Positions 18,053 to 25,077 of a DNA stretch of 64,000 bases are shown piece after piece (position 1 is the stretch's first letter; every line of letters starts with the position of its first letter). Location: the NCBI GenBank assembly GCA_019359035.1, contig JAHHIC010000086.1, positions 1-64,000 of the forward strand. Direction: 5' to 3'. The notes below the pieces were generated by a model, which did not search any database, was not told the DNA's origin, and saw nothing but the letters and a program-made list of their open reading frames with translations. The translations under genes were made by a program, and so were the position numbers. Source of the stretch: Scytonematopsis contorta HA4267-MV1. Lineage in GTDB: Bacteria; Cyanobacteriota; Cyanobacteriia; Cyanobacteriales; Nostocaceae.

Positions 18053-18230
18053 CTATAAAGTCTGATTTACTTTTTGTCGAACAATTTTAATTACTTTAGG
18101 AGGTAATGGTATATATCCTAATGGAGAAGCAAATCTTTGCCCTTCAGCTAATGACCAATTTAATAAGTATTTTAGAGTAGCTGCGTATCGGCTCAATAAG
18201 TCGCGGTAAGCAGTAATTTTTGGTGTTGTT
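18053..18230 (-). pseudogene. C-terminal remnant of phosphate-binding protein PstS
   Basis: The minus strand reads YAATLKYLLNWSLAEGQ, RFASPLGYIPLPPKVIKIV and a stop at 18053, which matches the end of the periplasmic phosphate-binding protein of the Pst ABC transporter. The rest of the gene is missing; upstream sequence beyond about 18230 is unrelated. A GGCGCC palindrome directly follows the stop. A dead fragment left by rearrangement. Confidence 0.7.
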
Positions 18231-18575
18231 GAATAAATTTATGGGTCATACAAATAACAAATAACTTAAGCCATGCGGGCACAGAGCATCCACTGCTTTC
18301 AGAACATTGCTATTACTAATTGTGCAAATATTTTAGGAAATACATCTAGTTTTAACTTATCTAAGCATAGTTTTTATTACAAAATAGAAGAACTAACTAT
18401 ATAGCAACGAAAAATAGAAACTACCATAGCGCTACTATAATAATGCACTTTTAAGCGCACCAATTTTCCGTGTAGCACTCATGTACGCATTCATTCTTTA
18501 TGCAGTAAGATTACATGCACCTAAAATTAAATGTAGTCAGCTTTTTATTTGACTGCTATGACGGCTTTTTAATAT
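18231..18575. other. Non-coding stretch left of the IS66-like transposase
   Basis: No gene. Around 18468 GTGTAGCACTCA is weakly similar to the inverted end near 20355 (GTGTATCCGCTCA on the minus strand), so these may be the edges of the IS66-like element. No convincing 8-bp duplication was found. Confidence 0.35.
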
Positions 18576-20282
18576 TTACCCTGACATACAAAGTAATTCT
18601 TCTTGGCATGACATAGGCTGATGCTGAGAAAAACATTTATCTCTAATAATAGTTCTCAAAGATGGGATTTGACTTTTTTGAGAAATGCGGTCTTGCATAT
18701 ATTCAAAAAAGCTGATTCCCAATTTACGAGTAGTCGCAACTAGAGACATAAAGATGTCCCAGGCTTTAGTACCATCTTCGTTTTGTGTTGCATAACTAAT
18801 ATTGCGACGCTGAACCATTGTTCTAGCAGCTAGTTCCGCTGGGTTATTATGTAAAGGTAACTCAGGATTGGATAAGACCAACAGCAACTCAGATGCTTTT
18901 GCTATAGTTAATTTTTTTCTTTCATCCAACTGCTTATAGCCAGAAACAGTACCAAAAAGTTCCCAAAATCTGGACTTCAGTTCAAATTGTTTTTCTTGGG
19001 TTGGAAAATCTCTATAAGCCATTAATTCTCGGTAGTAAACCCAAAAATCGTCCAAAAATTCATCTAAAATCACTTGATGACAAGCAACAAATGGACTTAA
19101 CTTTTTATAGTGTCTTCCTTCATGAACCCAACATAAAGCTAATAAATCCGTCAGTAACTTGAATTGAGGTGCGTCATCACAGACAAGAGTTTGCACCACA
19201 GGAATTTTATCTTGTTGATGATAAAAAGCAATCGCTGCCGCTTCTAAGATACGAGTACGGTATTGGGAACCCAGTTTTTTTAAATCTCTTAAGAGCAAAG
19301 AATAAAACTCTGACTCTGTGAACACTGTTTCTTGGGGTAATAATTTGAGTCGATTGCTCCACTTGGTAGGTAAATTTAAACTATCTAATAGCTCGTAGGT
19401 AAGCTCATTAAGAATAAACTGAAGTTTTTGATTGTTCTGTAATACACCAAGTACACTTAATCGGTCTTTTTTTAAGGTCGTAGAGTAGACTGTATACAGT
19501 GGGTTACAAATTACATTCATCGTATGGTTTATCCCTTTAACACGCGCACTTGTTTGGTCTAAGTGTTGCCAAGTGGTACTCGATAAACCGGATACATATA
19601 CTTCATTAAATTCAGACTCAAAATGGTCAATATTTTTAATTAGCAGATTTGATAAATAACCTGCTGACATTGAAATACCAATATTCTCTAAAAATTCCAG
19701 TAATTTACCTTGAGTCATGTTGCCACCGTAGTACAGGCTCATGACAAAGGCTTTTATTCCTGGACCAAACTCTCCATCGTAACCCGCAGGTAATGATGCT
19801 AAATATGTTTTACCCTCTGATGGTGAGTAGAATTTTGGTTTTAGGAATAGTACATTATCGGTTTCAAGTAAGATATCTTGTACAATTACTTTTTCGTAAC
19901 CCTTAAACTCTGCATCTGCTGGTAGCTCAGATTTCGGATACTCCAAAATCCATTCTCTATCTATTGTTATGCTGGCGTTTTTACTACTCTTAGTATGCTT
20001 AGAGGAAGTTTTACGTTCTTTCTCTGACGAATGGTCTTTCTTAAACCCGCTAGTTTTATTGGCTTTGATGTCTGGCTTACCCTTTTCTCCTTTAAGTCGA
20101 TTGTTTTCATCCCGTAGTTTTTGGTTTTCAACCCGTAGTTCTTCTGTTTCTGCTTTTAACTCTTCTATTAAGTTGAGTAGTATTTCTACATTACGACGCA
20201 ATGGTTCGTCTGCAATACCTGTGGGGTCAATGGTTTGCAGTAATGTCTCTACCGGTTTGTCAGGAGATTGTTTTTGCGTCAT
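18576..20282 (-). CDS. IS66-like transposase
   Basis: A 568-residue transposase. N-terminal coiled coil (about residues 35-70, leucine heptads LIEELKAETEELRVENQKL), a Lys-rich linker, then the catalytic core: first Asp in WQHLDQTSARVKG, second in LVCDDAPQF, and the late acidic position in the NNPAELAARTMVQRRNIS block typical of IS66. The usual zinc-finger Cys residues of IS66 TnpC are not apparent. Accessory genes tnpA and tnpB are absent, as in many cyanobacterial single-gene relatives. The frame is complete. It splits the GGCGCC-rich segment without carrying a GGCGCC site. Confidence 0.85.
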   Translation of the reverse strand: MTQKQSPDKPVETLLQTIDPTGIADEPLRRNVEILLNLIEELKAETEELRVENQKLRDENNRLKGEKGKPDIKANKTSGFKKDHSSEKERKTSSKHTKSSKNASITIDREWILEYPKSELPADAEFKGYEKVIVQDILLETDNVLFLKPKFYSPSEGKTYLASLPAGYDGEFGPGIKAFVMSLYYGGNMTQGKLLEFLENIGISMSAGYLSNLLIKNIDHFESEFNEVYVSGLSSTTWQHLDQTSARVKGINHTMNVICNPLYTVYSTTLKKDRLSVLGVLQNNQKLQFILNELTYELLDSLNLPTKWSNRLKLLPQETVFTESEFYSLLLRDLKKLGSQYRTRILEAAAIAFYHQQDKIPVVQTLVCDDAPQFKLLTDLLALCWVHEGRHYKKLSPFVACHQVILDEFLDDFWVYYRELMAYRDFPTQEKQFELKSRFWELFGTVSGYKQLDERKKLTIAKASELLLVLSNPELPLHNNPAELAARTMVQRRNISYATQNEDGTKAWDIFMSLVATTRKLGISFFEYMQDRISQKSQIPSLRTIIRDKCFSQHQPMSCQEELLCMSG

Positions 20283-20403
20283 GCATAATATTCTACGACG
20301 CAGTGTGTACGAATGAACCTTCTTATTTTTTCGTTACCCCTATTTATTGAGCGGATACACTAGCGATTTGTTTTTCAACAACAAATTTTTTGGCTTTTTG
20401 AAT

Positions 20404-21120
20404 TTAAAAATCTGGGTGAGTCTGATGAAGTTGGCGCCAACCATCTAACTCCTGAAGGTAGGACAATACTGCTGACGGTCCAGCTACTTGATATAAAGAT
20501 ATAGCTGATTCCCACTCTTTGAGAGTTGCTTCCTTTTCTTTAAGAATTGTAATGATAGCGGTGGGAAGTTTTATGTCTTTACCAGTATCTAAATCAAGGT
20601 GAAGTGTAGTTTCTAAAAGCAATTCCTGCTCAGATAATATGGCGCCACCTGTTTTGAGATTTATATCATTCAACTGAGAGGTTACTCTCGATAAAGGTAG
20701 AGTGAGTTGTTTAGATTCATTAACTTTCTTCTTAATTTTAGCTTTGGTTTTAACGACAACAGGATTTTGAGGGGTGGGTACAAGGTAGCTTTGTGGTAGC
20801 TCAATTGATAGTTGCTCCTTAAGTCTATAGGATACGTATTGCTTTTGAGGTTGAGTTATTTTGTAGGAAAATTCAGCTGTTTTTCTAGGGTCGCCAAACT
20901 TTCTAAGTTTTACCTTTACTTGATAAGAGATTTTTCCTTGAATTAGTGTGTAGCTATCAAGAACAACAGGGATGGTATATTCCTGCCACTCAACTTCTAT
21001 AACCCGGTCGCCATCTTCATATTTATATACATTAGTTAATCTGGCACCAGGTTTGTCTTTAAGGAAGTTGTCTAGCCATTTGCGCTGTTTCTTGTTGAGT
21101 AGTGATAATTTCTTGGTCAT
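20404..21120 (-). CDS. Hypothetical protein of the polB operon, with clamp-motif-like QLTLPL
   Basis: A 238-residue protein 12 nt downstream of the DNA polymerase gene, so co-transcribed. The ATG at 21120 is preferred to a TTG at 21126. The N-terminal half is basic and beta-rich (LNKKQRKWLDNFLKDKPGARL, ISYQVKVKLRKFG); the middle has a Lys-rich linker followed by SKQLTLPLSR, resembling the bacterial sliding-clamp binding pentamer or hexamer; the C-terminus is helical (LSYLQELDGWRQLHQ). No known domain recognised. Context and the possible clamp motif suggest a replication accessory or DNA-binding role (inference). Confidence 0.65.
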   Translation of the reverse strand: MTKKLSLLNKKQRKWLDNFLKDKPGARLTNVYKYEDGDRVIEVEWQEYTIPVVLDSYTLIQGKISYQVKVKLRKFGDPRKTAEFSYKITQPQKQYVSYRLKEQLSIELPQSYLVPTPQNPVVVKTKAKIKKKVNESKQLTLPLSRVTSQLNDINLKTGGAILSEQELLLETTLHLDLDTGKDIKLPTAIITILKEKEATLKEWESAISLYQVAGPSAVLSYLQELDGWRQLHQTHPDF

Positions 21121-21132
21121 TGTCAAATATAA

Positions 21133-22944
21133 TTAAAACAGAGTTAGCTGTTTGTTGCTGTCCAATGCTAGAGGATTAGCTATTTGGAGAATTTGCTCCC
21201 TTTTTTGGTTGATAAGGTCAAGATAGTATTGACGAGCATACTTTTCTTGACTGCTGATATTTACTACTCCTGTAAGTCCCTGATAGTAAGTTACTAAATC
21301 ACCAGTTTTTCCTATTTTAAGGAGTTCCTTCTCTCCTTCTTTAATTCGACAAGTAATGGATAAATCTTCTACAGAAAATTTACCTGATAAAATTTGAGCT
21401 TTAATATCGCTGTGATACTTTTCAGCTTTTGATATATCCTCAATTAGATGAGTTAGGTAACTGATAGGATATTCTCTCTCAAATTTAGAACGAGAACGGT
21501 TTCTCCAGCTTCCCTTACGGATAATTTTGCTATTATTTAGCCAGAGCAGATAGTTTTTGGTTCCCCTTTCAGGAACGAACATTGCTTTGGCAATAAATTC
21601 TAACTTGATTGTTAATCCTTTTGGTAACTGAGATTGAAGGATTGTATGTACTTTTTCCGGGTCGGGGTGAGTGAAAAATATGCCGTCAGTATCAACCTCA
21701 ATTGGCACCCCACCATTTGAGGTAATGATATCGATTGTAAACTTAAGTATACGGCGCCCGTAAGCTGTTATCAGTGCAGCAGCTTCCATGTCGTTGAATG
21801 GTAGGTCAGATGTTCCGAAGAAGCCGTACTGGGAGTTAGCCAGTGCTTTGGTAGATGCAATTTTGTCTTTGGCGGCAATATCCCCATTTCTGCTAAGATT
21901 TTCTAGACTCGATTTTTCATCAACTAGATATTGCAGAATACCTAACCCAATGCGGTCGATATCTTTGTAAGAAACAATCCCCTTTGATATTATGGTTCTG
22001 GGATACATCGAACTAAAATCGATGTAAGCAACTCTGTAGTACAACCCTGGTGTGGAATAAGCTATCCCTCCCTGGAATTTGTACTTACGGTCTGGTTTGG
22101 GCAGGTAATTAGGATAATGATGTTCGTAAATTTGCTCCCACTTCCAGCCGTTACCACCGAGCGCGCGCTGCTGTAGATTTGTTCTTGGTACAACTAGCCC
22201 TTCGTAGTAATAAGAGGGTACAAGCTTTTGGGCGATAAGTCTGGTATCCTCAAGGTCGTAGATAAGATACTTTTTGATTTTTGCCCATCCTTTACCAAGA
22301 CCAGCTTTCCAACAAGCGAGTATTTCTTCATACTGGAGAACTAACCTAGCTTGAGTACGCAGTCCCATTTCTAAGACGGCAAGTTTGAGCGAACGTCCGT
22401 TAGTTAGTTCCTTAGCGATAAAATCCCATCTCAGTACACAAATGAAAATATCTACGTGTTGGCAACCTTGAATAAATACTTCCCGAATTTCTAGCGGTTT
22501 GCCCCTAAATTCGGCAGTTGCAATAGTACGCTTCTTAGGTGCAAGTTTAAATGGATGTTTGATACCGTGTAACTCGCACCGGGTAATAATAAATGGCAAG
22601 TCAAACTCTGTCCCGTTGTATGTATAAACTACATCAGGCTTATATCTTTCCAGTAGTTTGAGGAACTGATTGATAATCTGGCTTTCGCAAATATCCATAA
22701 AAATGAATATTTTTCCTGTTTCGTTCATACAACCAATCGCGTAAATACGATTTTCTTTAGCGTTGATTCCTGCCGTTTCAATATCAACTACTAGACTTTT
22801 GATGCTAGAATATGGGGCAATATTTATTATGGGTTTACACTTAGGAATAGGGGTAGTATCTTCCCAAAATATATCCAATCTTTCCTCATCGACAATTATT
22901 TTATTACCAACTTTAGTAATAAAATTCCTGTGGTTGTAACTCAT
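21133..22944 (-). CDS. polB: Family B DNA polymerase with 3'-5' exonuclease
   Basis: A compact 603-residue DNA polymerase. Exonuclease motifs: Exo I D54/E56 (VVDIETAG), Exo II N110-D115 (YNGTEFD), Exo III Y229/D233 (YDLED). Polymerase motifs: A (YIDFSSMYP, D309), B (K366ALANSQYG374), C (VDTDG, D418/D420). All catalytic residues are present, so both activities are expected. It is shorter than E. coli Pol II (783) and lacks much of the N-terminal domain. The protein ends in QLTLF, a canonical sliding-clamp binding motif at the same place as in Pol II. The start overlaps the upstream gene by four bases. Likely replicates or repairs the plasmid; possibly acquired from a mobile element. Confidence 0.95.
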   Translation of the reverse strand: MSYNHRNFITKVGNKIIVDEERLDIFWEDTTPIPKCKPIINIAPYSSIKSLVVDIETAGINAKENRIYAIGCMNETGKIFIFMDICESQIINQFLKLLERYKPDVVYTYNGTEFDLPFIITRCELHGIKHPFKLAPKKRTIATAEFRGKPLEIREVFIQGCQHVDIFICVLRWDFIAKELTNGRSLKLAVLEMGLRTQARLVLQYEEILACWKAGLGKGWAKIKKYLIYDLEDTRLIAQKLVPSYYYEGLVVPRTNLQQRALGGNGWKWEQIYEHHYPNYLPKPDRKYKFQGGIAYSTPGLYYRVAYIDFSSMYPRTIISKGIVSYKDIDRIGLGILQYLVDEKSSLENLSRNGDIAAKDKIASTKALANSQYGFFGTSDLPFNDMEAAALITAYGRRILKFTIDIITSNGGVPIEVDTDGIFFTHPDPEKVHTILQSQLPKGLTIKLEFIAKAMFVPERGTKNYLLWLNNSKIIRKGSWRNRSRSKFEREYPISYLTHLIEDISKAEKYHSDIKAQILSGKFSVEDLSITCRIKEGEKELLKIGKTGDLVTYYQGLTGVVNISSQEKYARQYYLDLINQKREQILQIANPLALDSNKQLTLF

Positions 22945-23327
22945 GAATATTCCAGCTTATGAATTACAAACGACGTATACTTGATATCAAGGATGTATTG
23001 TTTACCCTGGTAGTGATTAATAAAATATTCTAGGTCTTGGATATTAGTAATAGTTAACTCTCGACTAATTACATCTTCTTGTTCCTCTCCAGGTAGTTTA
23101 GCTATACTATCTTCTTCCGGATTTTGGCAATAGTAATAAATTATTGGATTAGCTAGTTTGAATGGACGTTTTACATTATGTATATTTTTAATTACATAGT
23201 GTATTCCTCTGATAACCACAAAGATTGATATATTTAAATTATCAAACAGAATTGTTTCCAATCGTTGAAAGCTTTCTATTTTTAACCAATCAGCTTTCGA
23301 GCAATCTTGCTTGAAGTATATTTCCAT
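22941..23327 (-). CDS. Hypothetical protein, first gene of polB operon
   Basis: A 128-residue protein whose stop overlaps the polB start by four bases (ATGA), so translation is coupled. Sequence features: KQDCSKADWLKIESFQRLETILFDN near the start, then beta-strand-like segments (ISIFVVIRGIHYVIKNIHNV) and an acidic loop. No domain recognised. Tight coupling suggests it acts with the polymerase, for example as accessory subunit or regulator; this is inference from context only. Confidence 0.65.
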   Translation of the reverse strand: MEIYFKQDCSKADWLKIESFQRLETILFDNLNISIFVVIRGIHYVIKNIHNVKRPFKLANPIIYYYCQNPEEDSIAKLPGEEQEDVISRELTITNIQDLEYFINHYQGKQYILDIKYTSFVIHKLEYS

Positions 23328-23499
23328 TTTAGATGTACAATCATTTAATATTTACTCATTTATTAAAGCGTATGCTGTTGTAGTGATTTTAATTCTCATT
23401 TGATTTACAAAAAATTTACAATCTTTTTACTAAAAATAAACCTAATTATTTATCCAGTATTTATACTGAGGCTATTAATTTAATTTTGGTATAGCGGTT

Positions 23500-24183
23500 A
23501 TGCTATTGAAAAAAATCTTTTTATTTTCGGTTTTGATTTATCTTGTAGGTTGTTCATCTAAAACTAGTAGTACATCGCAATTGACTTTATCAAATCCAGC
23601 AGAAGCTTCAACTTCTGTATCTGAACCTACCGTGAAATCTGAAGCGCTACCAGATTTACCAACTGCAAAGAAGTTACCTCCAGTAGATTCGGTTAACGAT
23701 TTGATAGACAATTATCATTTTGATGGAGACGGAGTAAAAGTTAGACTTGTAGTCAAAAATGATAAAGCTTGCTTTTTGTGGATAAAACCTTCAACTCCAG
23801 ATACTGCTGGTGAGTTGGTAATGGAAGCTTTGAAACGTGATAAGCTTGGTTTATGGAAGGGTATTAATTCTGAGAGACTATTTACCCAGTCGGCGCCTAA
23901 TCAACTAGATGTTTATTCTCCGACTGAGGAGTTACAAGCGAGTTATACAAATAGTTCTGTTACGAAGGAGTTGACTAGGGCAGCGTCTGATTATAAAGAG
24001 CGCACTGCTGGTTTTGATGTTTTACTGCGTAGTAACTTGAATAAATCGAAAGTAGCGCGCGCTGTATATAGTAATCAGTGTGCCCAAGTCGCTAATTTTT
24101 ATTATCGTGAAGAACTGCCACCTTTAAATACAGAACAAAAGCATGAATTTCAAAGAGAATCAGAGTCAACTAAGCAAAGTTAG
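23500..24183 (+). CDS. Lipoprotein of unknown function
   Basis: A 227-residue protein with a lipoprotein signal: basic-hydrophobic MLLKKIFLFSVLIYLVGCSSK with lipobox LVGC, so Cys18 is lipidated. A Ser/Thr-rich linker follows, then a globular part (DSVNDLIDNYHFDGDGVKVRLVVKNDKACFLWI..., YSPTEELQASYTNSS). No family recognised. It is probably anchored at the periplasmic face of the inner or outer membrane. A strong terminator follows the gene at 24201. One GGCGCC site and a GCGCGC word lie inside, consistent with the surrounding segment. Confidence 0.75.
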   Translation: MLLKKIFLFSVLIYLVGCSSKTSSTSQLTLSNPAEASTSVSEPTVKSEALPDLPTAKKLPPVDSVNDLIDNYHFDGDGVKVRLVVKNDKACFLWIKPSTPDTAGELVMEALKRDKLGLWKGINSERLFTQSAPNQLDVYSPTEELQASYTNSSVTKELTRAASDYKERTAGFDVLLRSNLNKSKVARAVYSNQCAQVANFYYREELPPLNTEQKHEFQRESESTKQS

Positions 24184-24200
24184 AAATTAAAAATAATATT

Positions 24201-24234
24201 CCTTCTCTAATGTATAACATTAGAGAAGGTTTTT
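24201..24234 (+). terminator. Intrinsic terminator after lipoprotein gene
   Basis: A perfect 13-bp stem (CCTTCTCTAATGT / ACATTAGAGAAGG), three-base loop ATA and a following T5 run, 17 nt after the lipoprotein stop. Textbook rho-independent terminator. Confidence 0.92.
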
Positions 24235-24286
24235 GTATATAAATTTTACATAGTTAGTTAAAGTTTATTTTTATAGTAAAATAAAA

Positions 24287-24508
24287 AAGGAATTTTTAGA
24301 TTTACCTTGGGTTATCTCTGGTCATGATACATTTAGGCGAGTATTTGAACGTATTAACCCAAAAATATTTGAGCAATGCTTTCAAGGCTGGATAAAGTCA
24401 ATAGTTGAAACAGTCGGCGCACAGGTAATCCCAATTGATGGTAAAACTCTTAAAGGTTCTTACGACAGAGAACAAGAAAAATCTGCTTTACATATAGTCA
24501 GTACATAG
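24287..24508 (+). pseudogene. ISAs1-family transposase fragment
   Basis: About 73 codons matching the N-terminal third of ISAs1/H-repeat transposases: DLPWVISGHDTFRRVFERI..., then VIPIDGKTLKGSYDRE with the first catalytic Asp, and ALHIVST before a stop. The rest of the transposase is missing and unrelated sequence follows. Dead remnant marking a past insertion near the right edge of the GGCGCC-rich segment. Confidence 0.8.
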
Positions 24509-24510
24509 TT

Positions 24511-24735
24511 TACAAAATTATCTATCAGATCAATACGAGAAAAGTTAGTTATCTCAGCTTTTTTAGGTCGAATACGTTTCTGCCCATTAGGAATAAACAC
24601 TTGGCGCCATTCATTATTCAACTTCGATGGCATTTCTGGAGCAGCAGGTAATCTACCAGTTAGCGCTCTTTCATCACTTTTGTGAGAGAATAATCTAGAA
24701 AGCTTGCTATATAAGCTTTTTGCTAAAAGACACTC
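24511..24735 (-). pseudogene. Unassigned open fragment
   Basis: The minus strand stays open for about 75 codons and reads as protein-like (LAKSLYSKLSRLFSHKSDE, NNEWRQVFIPNGQKRIRPKK), but has no proper start and abuts the ISAs1 fragment. It may be the end of a gene cut by that insertion. No family recognised. It contains the GGCGCC at 24603. Confidence 0.3.
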
Positions 24736-24748
24736 CCGTGAAGGGTGG

Positions 24749-24810
24749 TTATACGGAAAAGCGTGGTATAATACCCAAGTAAGGAGGTAAAAAAAGAAGT
24801 TTTCCGTATA
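24749..24810. promoter_or_regulatory. Inverted TTATACGGAAAA/TTTTCCGTATA pair
   Basis: TTATACGGAAAA (24749-24760) and its inverted counterpart TTTTCCGTATA (24800-24810) bracket about 40 bases containing a TATAAT-like box (GGTATAAT near 24764) and an AAGGAGG purine tract. The same word forms the palindrome at 24861. Multiple copies around a promoter-like region suggest operators for one dimeric regulator, or recombinase sites. Confidence 0.55.
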
Positions 24811-24831
24811 TTCAGACAGGAGTTCGTTGTA

Positions 24832-24912
24832 ATGTTTGATATATTAGGATTGAAAAAAGATTATACGGAAACTTTCCGTATAATAAGTAGTTATGCTGTA
24901 AACGTCGAGTAA
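24832..24912 (+). CDS. Possible 26-residue peptide spanning the palindrome
   Basis: ATG with AGGAG 10 nt upstream opens a 26-codon frame (MFDILGLKKDYTETFRIISS...). The 23-bp palindrome lies inside the frame. It could be a leader peptide or chance. Nothing similar is recognised. Confidence 0.3.
   Translation: MFDILGLKKDYTETFRIISSYAVNVE
24861..24883. promoter_or_regulatory. 23-bp palindrome TTATACGGAAA-C-TTTCCGTATAA
   Basis: Two perfect inverted 11-mers around a single central base. Together with 24749 and 24800, four half-sites of the same word occur in 135 bp upstream of the S74-domain gene. Strong candidate operator for a dimeric DNA-binding protein; a tyrosine-recombinase-type site is an alternative. 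Confidence 0.65.
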
Positions 24913-24990
24913 GAAACAGCAGTTGTTGCAAATCTGGGTTTTTGGATAAGATTGTTTTGCTTAATCCAGCAGTTCAAGAGGTCAGCGACA

Positions 24991-25077
24991 ATGACAGAAC
25001 TAATTCAATGTCAAAGTTTGAAGGTTAATCCTGAAACTATCTGCAAAAAAGGAGGACTGCGTGGCAACTTGGATTGA
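24991..25077 (+). CDS. Possible 28-residue leader peptide overlapping next gene
   Basis: A 28-codon frame (MTELIQCQSLKVNPETICKKGG...) starts with AGAGG 9 nt upstream and stops 16 nt inside the following gene. Its end contains the GGAGG that serves as ribosome-binding site for the GTG start at 25061, so translation of the two could be coupled. Confidence 0.4.
   Translation: MTELIQCQSLKVNPETICKKGGLRGNLD

Larger units (their letters stand above)
11212..24608. other. Compositionally distinct GGCGCC-rich segment
   Basis: By hand I count 22 occurrences of the palindrome GGCGCC from 11212 to 24603 and only two elsewhere (27726, 38572). GCGCGC-type words also concentrate here, while HIP1 (GCGATCGC) was seen five times outside and not inside. 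The two complete insertion sequences in the segment (14806-15945 and around 18576-20282) lack GGCGCC. This suggests DNA whose former host over-represented a different iterated palindrome, entered later by insertion sequences. Confidence 0.75.

Noticed and set aside
18468-20355. Exact boundaries of the IS66-like element
   Set aside because: The candidate ends match only weakly and no 8-bp duplication was found, so no mobile-element span is claimed.
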